A stretch of 64,000 nt of DNA, from the NCBI GenBank assembly GCA_046154585.1, contig JBJXDX010000087.1:1-64000 (forward strand), written 5' to 3'. Every line of letters starts with the position of its first letter. The first letter of the stretch is position 1. Shown piece by piece: positions 26,277 to 36,009 of the stretch. This DNA comes from CADEFX01 sp046154585. GTDB taxonomy: Bacteria > Pseudomonadota > Alphaproteobacteria > Rhizobiales > Hyphomicrobiaceae. The notes under the pieces are model-generated. The model did no database searches. It was not told the DNA's origin and saw only the letters and a program-made list of their open reading frames with translations. A program made the translations under genes and the position numbers.

Positions 26277-28888
26277 GCCTCGCCGAATACCGCCGCCGCG
26301 AGAAGCACCTGGCCGACTATCTGCCGTGGGCGTGCCTGGTCGCGCCCGGCATCGTCCTCAACAAGGACGGCAGCTTCCAGCGCACCTTGCGCTACCGCGG
26401 CCCCGATCTCGACAGCGCCACCGAGGCCGAGCTGGTCGCCGTGTCGGCGCGCCTGAACAATGCGCTCAAGCGCTTGGGCGACGGCTGGGCCCTGTTCTTC
26501 GAAGCCGAGCGCGTGGCCGCTCGCGGCTATCCGCCAGGCTGCTTTGCCGACGCCGCCTCGTGGCTGGTCGATCAGGAGCGCCGCGCCGCCTTCGAGGCCG
26601 ACGGCGCGCACTACGAAAGCCGCTATTTCCTGACCTTTCTCTATCTGCCGCCGCCCGACGCGGCCGGCCGCGCCGAGCGCTTCTTCTACGAGCGCGCCGA
26701 GCCGAAATCGATCGTCGCCGACGTGCGCGCGGAGTTGGCGGCGTTCCTCACCGAGACCGATCGGGCGCTCGAGCTGCTCACCGCCATCCTGCCGGAGGTG
26801 CGCGCATTGGATGATGCAGAAACGCTGAGCTACCTGCACGCCACCGTCTCCGAAAAACCACACGCGCTCGCGGTGCCCCAGGTTCCGGCCTACCTCGACG
26901 CCGTGCTGTGCGACACGCCGCTGACCGGCGGGGTCGAGCCCAAGCTTGGGCAGCTCCACTTGCGCGTCCTGACCGTGCTGGGCTTTCCCAACGTCACGAC
27001 GCCGGGTCTGCTCGACGCCCTCAACGACCTCGGCTTTGCTTACCGCTGGGTGACGCGCTGGATCCCGCTCGACAAGACCGAGGCGACGCGGCAGCTGACC
27101 AAGTTGCGCCGGCACTGGTTCTCCAAGCGCAAATCGGTCACCGCCGTGCTGCGCGAGGTGATGTTCAACCGTGAGACCGCCCTCGTCGATCCCGACGCCG
27201 ACAGCAAGGCGGCCGATGCCGACACCGCCTTGGAGGCGCTCGGGTCCGACGACGTCGCCTTCGGCTATCTGACCACCGCCATCGTCGTCGCCGACGCGGA
27301 TGTGGCCAGGGCCGAAGAGAAGCTGCTGGGGCTCGAGCGCATCGTCAACGGCCGCGGCATCGCCACCATCCGCGAGAGCCTGAATGCGGTGGAGGCCTGG
27401 CTCGGCAGCCTGCCGGGCAATCCCTACGCCAACGTGCGCCAACCCATCGTCCATACCCTCAATCTCATCCACCTGATGCCGGTGTCCGCCGTATGGGCCG
27501 GCCCTGAGTCCAACCGCCATCTGCGCGCGCCGTCTTTGATGCTGGCGCAGACGCGTGGCTCGACCCCGTTCCGCCTCGACCTGTTCGTCGACGATGTCGG
27601 CCACACCCTGATCGTCGGCCCGACCGGCTCCGGCAAGTCGGTGCTATTGGCGACGCTCGCGCTGCAGTTCCGTCGCTTCATCGGCGCCCAGGTCGTCCTC
27701 TTCGACAAAGGCCGCTCCGCCCGCGCAGCGGCGTTGGCCATGGACGGCACGGCGCTCGATCTGGCGCTGGACGGCGACCTGGCGTTTCAGCCCCTAAAGG
27801 ATATCGACAAGCCCGGCCCGCTGGCCTTCGCCCTCGACTGGGTGCTGGGCCTGCTCGCCAACGAGAAAGTCGCCGTCACTCCTGATGTGAAGGACGCCAT
27901 CTGGACGGCGCTGCAGAGCCTGGCATCGGCGCCGCCCTCGGAGCGGACGCTGACCGGCCTGGCGGTGCTGGTGCAATCCAACCAGCTGAGCCAGGCGCTG
28001 CACCCTTACACGCTGGAAGGACCCTACGGCCGCTTGCTCGACGGCGCCGCGGACATGCTGGCGCTCGGCGATGTCGTGCACTTCGAGATGGACGGCCTGA
28101 TGCAGGTCAAGCCGCTGGTGCTGCCGGTCCTGACCTATCTGTTCCATCGCCTCGAAGCTCGCTTCGACGGCCGGCCGACGCTGCTGGTGCTCGATGAAGC
28201 CTGGGTGTTTCTCGACGATCCATTGTTCGCCGCGCGCATCCGCGAATGGCTGAAGACGCTGCGAAAGAAGAATGTCGCCGTCGTATTCGCCACGCAGTCG
28301 CTGGCCGACATCGAGCGCTCGTCGATCGCCCCGGCGCTGCTCGAAAGCTGCCCGACGCGCATCTTCTTGCCCAATGATCGGGCGATCGAGCCGCAGGCCT
28401 CCGCCGTCTACGAGCGCTTCGGCCTCAACGCGCGCCAGATCGAGATCATCGCCCGCGCCGCACCGAAGCGCGATTACTACGCCCAGACGGCCCGCGGCAA
28501 CCGGCAGTTCGAGCTCGGACTCGGGCCGATTGCGCTCGCCTTGACGGCGGCCGGGTCACCCGATGACCAACGCTTGATCGACCGTTGCGCCGGTACCACC
28601 GGATCTGCGGCGTTCGCCGCTGCCTTTCTGCGCGCCAAAGGCCTGGCATGGGCGGCGGAGCTGCTGGAAGAACAGCAAGCGCCGCAACTCACGGCGCAAG
28701 ACAGGCCTCCGCCGCTGCCGCCCGCCGTCCGGCCTGCAGCGCGCAGCGTCATCAAGCCGGCCGCCGCGTTGTTCAACAGCACCGCCGTCGACGCGGTCCT
28801 CGCCGCGCAATCGCCGCCGAGTGCGGTGTCCGAGCGCCTATCGCCCTTCCGTATCGCTCCCATCAAACCGAAAAGGACCTCCCCATGA
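26270..28888 (+). CDS. trbE: TrbE, VirB4-type secretion ATPase
   Basis: The 872-residue protein begins MLSLAEYRRREKHLADYLPW, the TrbE start, from a GTG overlapping trbD. Walker A GPTGSGKSVL lies near residue 449 and Walker B LLVLDEAWVFLDD near 638, with the CagE/VirB4 N-terminal domain before. It energises pilin extraction and assembly. The ORF continues upstream out of frame with trbD and that part is not coding. Confidence 0.95.
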   Translation: MLSLAEYRRREKHLADYLPWACLVAPGIVLNKDGSFQRTLRYRGPDLDSATEAELVAVSARLNNALKRLGDGWALFFEAERVAARGYPPGCFADAASWLVDQERRAAFEADGAHYESRYFLTFLYLPPPDAAGRAERFFYERAEPKSIVADVRAELAAFLTETDRALELLTAILPEVRALDDAETLSYLHATVSEKPHALAVPQVPAYLDAVLCDTPLTGGVEPKLGQLHLRVLTVLGFPNVTTPGLLDALNDLGFAYRWVTRWIPLDKTEATRQLTKLRRHWFSKRKSVTAVLREVMFNRETALVDPDADSKAADADTALEALGSDDVAFGYLTTAIVVADADVARAEEKLLGLERIVNGRGIATIRESLNAVEAWLGSLPGNPYANVRQPIVHTLNLIHLMPVSAVWAGPESNRHLRAPSLMLAQTRGSTPFRLDLFVDDVGHTLIVGPTGSGKSVLLATLALQFRRFIGAQVVLFDKGRSARAAALAMDGTALDLALDGDLAFQPLKDIDKPGPLAFALDWVLGLLANEKVAVTPDVKDAIWTALQSLASAPPSERTLTGLAVLVQSNQLSQALHPYTLEGPYGRLLDGAADMLALGDVVHFEMDGLMQVKPLVLPVLTYLFHRLEARFDGRPTLLVLDEAWVFLDDPLFAARIREWLKTLRKKNVAVVFATQSLADIERSSIAPALLESCPTRIFLPNDRAIEPQASAVYERFGLNARQIEIIARAAPKRDYYAQTARGNRQFELGLGPIALALTAAGSPDDQRLIDRCAGTTGSAAFAAAFLRAKGLAWAAELLEEQQAPQLTAQDRPPPLPPAVRPAARSVIKPAAALFNSTAVDAVLAAQSPPSAVSERLSPFRIAPIKPKRTSP

Positions 28889-29607
28889 GACGCTCGCAGC
28901 GCAGACTGGCACTTGCCGGCTCCATCGTCGTCGCAGCCTGCATCGCCGCTACCGATGCTCGCGGCCTGACCGTGTTCGATCCCCTGAACTATGGACAGAA
29001 CCTGCTCACCGCTGCCCGTGCTCTGCAAAGCATTCAGAACCAGGTGAGCCAGCTGCAGAACCAGGCGCAGCAATTGTTGCGTATGGACTTGAACCTACAG
29101 CCGCTCGGCGGCGGCATCGGTGGCGACCTGCAAAGCACGCTGTCACAGTTGCGCGCCCGCATCGGCGAAGGCAATGCGCTGGCGCTCAAAGTGCGTGAGA
29201 CCGATGCAGCGTTCGAGCGGCTTTACCCCACGGCCTTTGGCGCCTCGGTGACCAACGACGATCTCGTGCGCGCGGCCAGGAGCCGCTGGGAGGAAGCACA
29301 TGGCGGCTTCCGTCGCGCGGCGATGTTGCAAGGTCAGGTGACCGAGTCGATCGACGGCGACGGCCGGCTGCTCGATCGCGTGCTGCTGCGCTCGCAAGGA
29401 TCGGTCGGTGCCCTGCAGGTGGCGCAGGCCGGCAATGAGCTCGCCGCCCTCAACGTCAAGCAGTCGCTGCAGCTGCAGGCGCTGCTCGCCGTCCAGCATC
29501 GTGCCGATAGCGCCGAGCGGCTGCGCACCCTGGTCGCCGAGGAGGAGGGGCGCCAAAGGTTCCGGTCCTTTGTCGGTGCGGGTCGCGCCTATTCGCCGGC
29601 CCGGTGA
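28885..29607 (+). CDS. trbJ: TrbJ, VirB5-type minor pilus protein
   Basis: The 240-residue secreted protein has a signal peptide (RLALAGSIVVAACIAATDAR) and the Gln-rich coiled region IQNQVSQLQNQAQQLLRMD of TrbJ. It sits in an ATGA overlap with trbE. No trbK entry-exclusion lipoprotein gene fits in the 95 bases before trbL. Confidence 0.9.
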   Translation: MRRSQRRLALAGSIVVAACIAATDARGLTVFDPLNYGQNLLTAARALQSIQNQVSQLQNQAQQLLRMDLNLQPLGGGIGGDLQSTLSQLRARIGEGNALALKVRETDAAFERLYPTAFGASVTNDDLVRAARSRWEEAHGGFRRAAMLQGQVTESIDGDGRLLDRVLLRSQGSVGALQVAQAGNELAALNVKQSLQLQALLAVQHRADSAERLRTLVAEEEGRQRFRSFVGAGRAYSPAR

Positions 29608-29702
29608 CGGCGCGCTGAGACCGGGACGCAGACCAGCCTGAGCCTTCGATTTTGTAACAGAGCGCCGCTCACTCGTGGGCGGTGCACGGGAAGCCTTTGC
29701 TC

Positions 29703-30998
29703 ATGAACGACCTCAATGTCATCGATCGCTTCACGGACGTGTTCAGCCGCTATATCGACTCCGGCTTCGGTCTGCTGGCCGGCGACGTCGCCTTCCTCAC
29801 CGGCATCCTGGTCGCCCTCGACATCGTGCTGGCCGGCCTGTTCTGGGCCCTGATGGGTGAGGACAATGTTCCAGCCCAGCTGATCCGCAAGGTGCTGTAC
29901 GTCGGCTTCTTCGCGCTGCTGCTCAACAATTTCTCCTCGCTCGCCGATATCATATTCCGTTCCTTCGCCGGTCTCGGTCTCAAGGCCAGCGCCGCGTCGC
30001 TCACTGCACAGGACCTGATGCGACCCGGGTTCGTCGCCGACACCGGCTTCACGGCGTCGCGGCCGCTGCTCGACAAGGCCGGAGAGCTGATCGGTTTCAC
30101 CACGTTCTTCGACAACTTCGTGATCATCACCGTGCTGATGCTGGCATGGCTGATCGTGCTGCTGGCGTTCTTCGTCCTCGCCGTGCAGCTGTTCATCACC
30201 ATCATCGAGTTCAAGCTCACCACGCTCGCCGGTTTTGTGCTGGTGCCGTTCGCCTTGTTTGGCAAGACCGCGTTCCTGGCCGAGCGGGTGCTGGGCAACG
30301 TCATCACGTCCGGCATCAAGCTGATGGTGCTCGCCATCGTGGTCGGCATCGGCTCCAACATCTTCGGCACCATCGTCACGCCCGCGTCCGGCACGGTTAC
30401 GCTCAATCACGCCGTCTCCACCATCCTGGCGGCGCTGGCCGTGTTCGGGCTCGCCATCTTCGTGCCCGGCATCGCCGCCGGGCTCGTCAGCGGCGCGCCG
30501 CAGCTCGGTGCCGGTGCCGCGGTTGCAACCACAGCCGGCGCCGTCGGCGCGGGTGTCGCCGCCGGCGCACTGACACTTGGCGCCACCCGCCTTGCCGGCC
30601 GCGTCGCCGGCGGCGGCGTGCGTGCTGCCGCATCACTGACCGGAACTGTCGCCGCGGCGCACGAGCAGGGCGGCATGCGCGGCGTGGCCCAGGCAACCAT
30701 TGTCAAACCCGCCGCCGGCGCAGCTGGATCTGCACTGGCGCCCGTGCGCGACGCCTATCGCCAGGGTGCCGCCTACGGCTATCGCGCCACGGCGCCGGCA
30801 TCGGCTGATGGCGATGGTACAGCGCCGGGCTCGAGTTCCTCCGCACAGTCGGCCGGTCCCCCGGCATGGGCACAGAGCCTGTCGGGCCGCCAGCGCGTGC
30901 GCGACGCGGCCTTCGTCGCCGGGCAGGCCGTGCGTGAAGGCGACCGGCCAATGGCGCCGGCATCCCCCCACCTCAAGGATGAGAGCACGAAGAAATGA
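29703..30998 (+). CDS. trbL: TrbL, VirB6-type polytopic channel protein
   Basis: The 431-residue protein has about six membrane helices (FLTGILVALDIVLAGLFWAL, FVIITVLMLAWLIVLLAFFV, TLAGFVLVPFALFGK) followed by an alanine/glycine-rich cytoplasmic tail with SGRQRVRDAAFV near the end. ATG 29703 (MNDLNVIDRF) is the family start. It overlaps trbF. Confidence 0.9.
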   Translation: MNDLNVIDRFTDVFSRYIDSGFGLLAGDVAFLTGILVALDIVLAGLFWALMGEDNVPAQLIRKVLYVGFFALLLNNFSSLADIIFRSFAGLGLKASAASLTAQDLMRPGFVADTGFTASRPLLDKAGELIGFTTFFDNFVIITVLMLAWLIVLLAFFVLAVQLFITIIEFKLTTLAGFVLVPFALFGKTAFLAERVLGNVITSGIKLMVLAIVVGIGSNIFGTIVTPASGTVTLNHAVSTILAALAVFGLAIFVPGIAAGLVSGAPQLGAGAAVATTAGAVGAGVAAGALTLGATRLAGRVAGGGVRAAASLTGTVAAAHEQGGMRGVAQATIVKPAAGAAGSALAPVRDAYRQGAAYGYRATAPASADGDGTAPGSSSSAQSAGPPAWAQSLSGRQRVRDAAFVAGQAVREGDRPMAPASPHLKDESTKK

Positions 30999-31702
30999 GC
31001 CCCATGCGCTTCAAGCGCTCGACGCTGCGCTATGGCGAGATGCCGCAACCCGTCACGCCCTATCAGAAGGCGGCCCAGGTCTGGGATCAGCGCATCGGCA
31101 CGGCCCGCGCCCAGGCCCACAACTGGCGCTTGTTTGCTCTTGCCTGCCTCGCTGTGGCGCTGCTGCTCTCGGTCGCCTTCATCTGGCTCGGCCGGATGGG
31201 AACCGCCGTACCGTTCGTGGTGGAGGTCGATCGCAATGGCAGCGTGCGCGCGGTCGGCGCGGCCACCGAAAATTATCGGCCAACCGACGCGCAGATCGCC
31301 TTCCACCTGGCGCGCTTCATTGAGAACGTGCGGGGCCTGTCAATCGATCCGGTGGTCGTGCGCCAGAACTGGCTCAGAGCCTACGACTACACCACCGATC
31401 GCGCCGCCGTGACCTTGAACGAGTACGCGCGCGAGAACGATCCGTTTGCTGCCATCGGACGCATCACCGTCGCCGTCGAGATCGCCAGCGTGGTGCGCGC
31501 CTCCGACACCTCGTTCCAGGTGCGCTGGCTCGAGCGCTCGTTCGAGAACGGTGCCGCCAAGGATGCCAAGCGCTTCACCGCCATCCTGTCGCTCGTCGTC
31601 ACGCCGCCGCGTACCGCCGAGCTCGTGCGCAAGAACCCGCTCGGCATCTACGTGCACGCCTTCAACTGGTCGCAAGACCTCAGTCCTGGAGAGAGCAAAT
31701 GA
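30995..31702 (+). CDS. trbF: TrbF, VirB8-type assembly protein
   Basis: The 235-residue protein has the PYQKAAQVWDQRIG start, one membrane helix (LFALACLAVALLLSVAFIWL) and a periplasmic NTF2-like VirB8 domain ending GIYVHAFNWSQDL. It bridges inner and outer parts of the channel. Start and stop overlap neighbours by 4 bp. Confidence 0.95.
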   Translation: MSPMRFKRSTLRYGEMPQPVTPYQKAAQVWDQRIGTARAQAHNWRLFALACLAVALLLSVAFIWLGRMGTAVPFVVEVDRNGSVRAVGAATENYRPTDAQIAFHLARFIENVRGLSIDPVVVRQNWLRAYDYTTDRAAVTLNEYARENDPFAAIGRITVAVEIASVVRASDTSFQVRWLERSFENGAAKDAKRFTAILSLVVTPPRTAELVRKNPLGIYVHAFNWSQDLSPGESK

Positions 31703-32694
31703 ACCTAGCCCGCTGGCTCGCTGCCGCGGCCGTAGCCGTGCTCGGCGCCTGCGCCCCGCGCGTGTTTGTGCCCGAAGTCATGCTCGACAATCTTGATCAG
31801 CGCCGCGCCGAGATTGCCAAAGAGCAAAAGCCGCGCGTCGAGATTGTCGAGATGCCGACTCCGCTGCCGCTGCCCGGCCAGCTCAAACCCCTGCCGAGAA
31901 AAGACGCTGCCGACAAGAAAAACGTACCCGATGCCGGGACGCCGAATGAGCGTATCGGCGCCGCCAATGCCGCCGCCAAAATCGAGCCGACCAAGGCCGG
32001 CTACATTAATGCCATCCAGGTCTATCCCTACACCAAGGGTGCGCTCTACCAGCTCTATGCCGCCGTCAACCAGGTCACTGACGTTGCCCTGGAAGGCGGC
32101 GAGAAGCTGCTCTCCGTGTCGGCCGGCGACACCGTGCGCTGGGTGGTCGGCGACACCACCAGCGGCGAAGGCAAGGACGCGCAAGTGCACATCCTGGTCA
32201 AGCCGATCGCGCCGGACCTCACCACCAATCTCGTCATTACCACCGACCGGCGCACCTATCACGTGGAGCTGCACGCTACTGACAAGACCTACATGGCGTC
32301 GGTGTCGTGGACCTATCCATCCGCCGCGCTGATTGCGCTCAAGCGTGAGATCGATCCCGCCTGGACCACGACGGTGGACTCAGGGGCAGATCCCGCATCG
32401 TTGAAGTTCCGCTACCGCATCGAGGGTGATGCGCCCTGGAAGCCGCAGCGCGTGTTCGATGACGGCACCAAGGTCTACATCCAGTTTCCGTCTGGATTGA
32501 AGCAGGGCGAGGCGCCGCCGCTGTTCGTCATCGGCGGCGATGGCAAGCCAGCGCTCGTCAACTACCGCGTCAAGGGCACGACGTACATCGTCGACCGCCT
32601 GTTCGCCGCCGCCGAGCTGCGTCTCGGCACGCCGCCACAGCAGGTGGTGCGCATCGTCCGCACCGACGCGGTGTGGAAGGAGCGGCAGCAATGA
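31699..32694 (+). CDS. trbG: TrbG, VirB9-type outer complex protein with lipobox
   Basis: The 331-residue protein has a VirB9 fold: AIQVYPYTKGALYQLYAAV, TYMASVSWTYP and DGTKVYIQFPSG. The N-terminus ends AVLGACAPR, a lipoprotein cleavage box, so the protein may be lipidated. There is no separate trbH (VirB7-like lipoprotein) gene, and the lipid anchor here could replace it. Confidence 0.9.
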   Translation: MNLARWLAAAAVAVLGACAPRVFVPEVMLDNLDQRRAEIAKEQKPRVEIVEMPTPLPLPGQLKPLPRKDAADKKNVPDAGTPNERIGAANAAAKIEPTKAGYINAIQVYPYTKGALYQLYAAVNQVTDVALEGGEKLLSVSAGDTVRWVVGDTTSGEGKDAQVHILVKPIAPDLTTNLVITTDRRTYHVELHATDKTYMASVSWTYPSAALIALKREIDPAWTTTVDSGADPASLKFRYRIEGDAPWKPQRVFDDGTKVYIQFPSGLKQGEAPPLFVIGGDGKPALVNYRVKGTTYIVDRLFAAAELRLGTPPQQVVRIVRTDAVWKERQQ

Positions 32695-33929
32695 CCACCG
32701 AGCCCGGTCCCGGTACGCCCGAAGCCGAAACGGATGCCGCACGCGAACCGCTCGAGCTGCGGGCGCGGCCGCGCCCGGTCACCCGCATCAATCGCAAATT
32801 GCTGGCCGCAGTTGCCGGGTTGGGTCTGTTCTTCCTGGCCGGCCTGGTGATGGTCGCCCTCAATCCGCCGAGCTGGCGCAACGCCGGTCCGCCGACCGAA
32901 CTCTATAATGTCGACAACAAGCCGAAGTCGGATGGGCTGGCGCGTCTGCCCGCCACCTATGAAGGCCTCGGCACGAACCGAGGCACGCCCGCGGCGCCGA
33001 CAGGGCCGAACGTTCCGCAGCTGGAAGCCCCCGACGCCGAGAGCGAGCGCGAGCAGGCCGAGCGCGTGCGCCTCGCCCGGCTGGCCGTACAGGCCCGCGA
33101 GTCGCAGCCGTTCTTCCGGCTGCAGCTGAAATCGCCGGCGCCTGAGCCGCGACCCGATCCGATCGCACGCCCCGAGCCGTCCGCGCGGCCGTTGCAGAGC
33201 GACGCCGGCGCACTCACCGCCGCCGTGGACGGCCTGCGCACGCAGCTCGACGGTACGGCTGCCGCAACGGACCCGACCGACCAGGCGCGCAAGCTCGCCT
33301 TCCTCAAGGCCGGACCGGAAAAAGAGATCTACAATCCGCATGCCTTGCAGCGGCCGGTGTCGCCCTATCAGCTGCTGGCCGGCACCATCATTGCGGCGAG
33401 CCTCGTCACGGGGCTCAACGCCGATCTGCCCGGCTTCGTCATCGCCCAGGTCACCGAGCACGTCTATGACACCGTCTCGGGCCGGCATCTGCTCATCCCG
33501 CAAGGCTCGCGGCTGATTGGCAAGTACGACAGCGTGGTCGCCTACGGCCAGGAGCGCGCCCTCGTCGTCTGGCAGCGCATCATCCGCCCAGACGGCTCGT
33601 CGATGGTCATCGACAATCTGCCCGCGACCGATACCGCCGGCTACGCTGGGCTGTCCGACGCCGTCGATTTGCACACCTGGAAGCTGCTGAAGGGCGTGGC
33701 GCTGGCGACCGTGCTCGGCGTCGGCTCCAGCCTTGCGTTCGGCTCCGGCAGCGGCGACAGCGATATCATCCGCGCGTTGCGCGAGTCGACCGGCCAGACC
33801 ACCAATCGCGCCGGCCAGCGCCTGATCGAGCGCGAGCTCAACGTGCAGCCGACACTAACCGTCCGGCCCGGGTGGCCGCTGCGCGTGATCGTCCATAAGG
33901 ACCTGATTCTGACCCCCTACCGCGGCTGA
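32691..33929 (+). CDS. trbI: TrbI, VirB10-type channel protein
   Basis: The 412-residue protein has a cytoplasmic N-terminus, one membrane helix (LLAAVAGLGLFFLAGLVMVA), a proline/glutamate-rich periplasmic spacer and the VirB10 C-terminal domain (TIIAASLVTGLNADLPG, HLLIPQGSRLIGKYDS, VDLHTWKLLKGVALAT). It spans both membranes. The ATG overlaps trbG by 4 bp. Confidence 0.95.
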   Translation: MTTEPGPGTPEAETDAAREPLELRARPRPVTRINRKLLAAVAGLGLFFLAGLVMVALNPPSWRNAGPPTELYNVDNKPKSDGLARLPATYEGLGTNRGTPAAPTGPNVPQLEAPDAESEREQAERVRLARLAVQARESQPFFRLQLKSPAPEPRPDPIARPEPSARPLQSDAGALTAAVDGLRTQLDGTAAATDPTDQARKLAFLKAGPEKEIYNPHALQRPVSPYQLLAGTIIAASLVTGLNADLPGFVIAQVTEHVYDTVSGRHLLIPQGSRLIGKYDSVVAYGQERALVVWQRIIRPDGSSMVIDNLPATDTAGYAGLSDAVDLHTWKLLKGVALATVLGVGSSLAFGSGSGDSDIIRALRESTGQTTNRAGQRLIERELNVQPTLTVRPGWPLRVIVHKDLILTPYRG

Positions 33930-33953
33930 ACTTGCAACAGAGGCGTTGTGCAC

Positions 33954-34283
33954 ATGCCGGTGATCGGAACCTTCAAGGCGGACAAGGACGGCTATGCCGG
34001 CACCATCCGCACGCTCAGCCTCAATGCCAAACTGCGCATCGTCGCCAACGACCAGAAGCAGACCGCGTCGGCGCCGGATTTCCGGGTGTTTGCCGGCGTC
34101 ACCGAAGTCGGCGCCGCCTGGCGCAAGACCTCGGCCGAGGATCAGTCGTCCTACCTGCGTGTGCGCCTCGACGATCCAGCCTTCCGCGAGCCGATCAAGG
34201 CGGCGCTGATCGAGAAAAGCGACGACGGCGTCCTGCGCCTGCTGTGGCGGCGCGAAAAAAAGGACAACGGCCAGTCCGGCTGA
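33954..34283 (+). CDS. DUF736 family protein, second copy
   Basis: The 109-residue protein has the family pattern MPVIGTFKADKDGYAGTIRT, SAPDFRVFAGVTEVGAAW and a C-terminal KKDNGQSG. It is clearly related to the DUF736 protein before the relaxase but diverged. It follows trbI by 24 bases and is probably the last gene of the trb transcript. Confidence 0.85.
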   Translation: MPVIGTFKADKDGYAGTIRTLSLNAKLRIVANDQKQTASAPDFRVFAGVTEVGAAWRKTSAEDQSSYLRVRLDDPAFREPIKAALIEKSDDGVLRLLWRREKKDNGQSG

Positions 34284-34335
34284 AGCAAAGCCACGCTAGC
34301 CAAACCAAATCTGCAGACGACCCCGAGGCTTGCTC

Positions 34336-36009
34336 ATGCTCGCATGGCGACCGTTCGTGCTGATCCTGCTGCCGTTTACGGCCGGCTACTTTCTCTCCTA
34401 CGTGTTTCGCACCATCAACGCCCTGATCGCCGGCGCGCTCACCAACGAGCTTGGACTCAGTCCGGCCGACCTTGGCCTGCTGACCTCGGTGTATTTCCTG
34501 GCCATGGCCGCCGTGCAAATGCCGCTCGGCGTGCTGCTCGACCGCTACGGGCCGCGCCGGGTCCAGAGCGCGTGCCTGATCCTTGCGGCCGCTGGCGCGG
34601 CCGTCTTCGCCTGCGCGAGCAATATGCTGGGATTGCTGCTCGGACGGGCGCTGATCGGTGTTGGCGTCGCCGCCGCCTTGATGGCAAGCCTGAAAGCCAT
34701 CGTGCTGTGGTTTCCGAATGAGCGCATAGCGCTTGCCAACGGCTGGGTGGTGATGCTGGGGGCGCTGGGCGCCGTCACCGCAACGCTTCCGGCGGAACCG
34801 CTCGTCGCCATGCTCGGCTGGCGCGGTTTGTTTGTGTTGCTAGCCGTCTCGACGGCCGCCTGCGCCATTGCAATCTTCGTCGTCGTGCCCGACGCCGAAC
34901 GAACGTCGGCGGCACAATCGTCCCGCGTGAAGTTGCGCGACATCTACCGCGACGCGCGTTTCCTGAGGCTCGCGCCACTGTCGACCTTATGCATCGGCAC
35001 GGCCTGGTCGCTGCACGGCTTGTGGGCCGCACCATGGCTCGAGCACGTCGAAGGCCTCGACCGGCCTGCCGTCGTGCGCCATCTCCTGGTCATGGGAGTG
35101 GCCCTCAGCCTCGGCGCGTTGCTGCTCGGCTGGGGCGCCGACCGGCTGCGCCGGCGCGGGGTCGCACGCGAGACGTTCCTGGCTGCGATTGCTCTGGTGT
35201 TCATCGCAGCCCAGCTCGCCCTCGTGATGCGGGTGCCGGTCCCGGCCTACATTCCTTGGGCGATCATCGCCGCGGTCGGCGCTGCGACCGTGCTCAGCTT
35301 CGCCATCCTGCCCGAGTATTTTCCCAAGGAGATGTCGGCACGTGCCAACGCCGCCCTCAATATCCTGCATCTCGGCGGGGCTTTTCTTTTTCAATACGTG
35401 ACGGGGCTGATTGTCTCGCTCTGGCCGCCCGAGGCCGGCCACGCGCCTGCCGAAGCCTACGTGACGGCCCTTGGCTTGGGCGTCGTCCTGCAAATTGCCG
35501 CGCTCCTTTGGTTCCTGGTCGCTGCGCAGCGCACACACACGCCCGTGTTCCGGGCGATGCAACCAGCGAGACGCATGTCACCCGTGCCATCGCAGCGTGC
35601 GGCTATCATCGACTATGGCAACGCACAGCTCGCCCTCGCCCGCCATGTCGCGCGCGCACGATTGCAGGCCGCGCATTGGCGGCGCATCGGCATCGCGTCC
35701 GCGGCGCTCTGCCTGTGCCTCGGCATCACGCTGGGCATCGCCGCCCAGTCGCATGTGATCGCCCATGTCGTCGAGGCGCCGGCCATCACCGTGGCGCACG
35801 ACTCCGGCGATGGCGAACCAGCACGCTTCGCGACCAAGGTCGCCGACGGTTGCACCGTTGCGAGCATCCTGATTTCCGCATCAACGCCCTGGCCCTCAGT
35901 CGGCATGGTCGCGGGAGGACGCGCAACCTGTGATATCGGCGCAAGACTTCAGCAGGTGCGAGCCGATGTGAAGATCACGTCACACAGCCAAGGACCCCAG
36001 CGCCAATGA
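34336..36009 (+). CDS. MFS transporter with C-terminal TrbF/VirB8-like membrane segment
   Basis: Residues 1-410 are a 12-helix major facilitator: SYVFRTINALIAG, the motif A loop LLDRYGPRRVQSA, and repeated helices. The last 140 residues are unusual: a predicted thirteenth helix preceded by RARLQAAHWRRIGIAS, which resembles the TrbF start RAQAHNWRLFALA, followed by a short periplasmic tail. The substrate is unknown. ATG 34336 is preferred over the TTG two codons earlier. Its stop overlaps the thioesterase start. Confidence 0.75.
   Translation: MLAWRPFVLILLPFTAGYFLSYVFRTINALIAGALTNELGLSPADLGLLTSVYFLAMAAVQMPLGVLLDRYGPRRVQSACLILAAAGAAVFACASNMLGLLLGRALIGVGVAAALMASLKAIVLWFPNERIALANGWVVMLGALGAVTATLPAEPLVAMLGWRGLFVLLAVSTAACAIAIFVVVPDAERTSAAQSSRVKLRDIYRDARFLRLAPLSTLCIGTAWSLHGLWAAPWLEHVEGLDRPAVVRHLLVMGVALSLGALLLGWGADRLRRRGVARETFLAAIALVFIAAQLALVMRVPVPAYIPWAIIAAVGAATVLSFAILPEYFPKEMSARANAALNILHLGGAFLFQYVTGLIVSLWPPEAGHAPAEAYVTALGLGVVLQIAALLWFLVAAQRTHTPVFRAMQPARRMSPVPSQRAAIIDYGNAQLALARHVARARLQAAHWRRIGIASAALCLCLGITLGIAAQSHVIAHVVEAPAITVAHDSGDGEPARFATKVADGCTVASILISASTPWPSVGMVAGGRATCDIGARLQQVRADVKITSHSQGPQRQ

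Noticed and set aside
26033..27604. A 523-codon minus-strand ORF opposite trbD/trbE
   Set aside because: It is antisense to an unmistakable TrbE, with low-complexity Arg/Gln/Gly sequence and no ribosome binding site.
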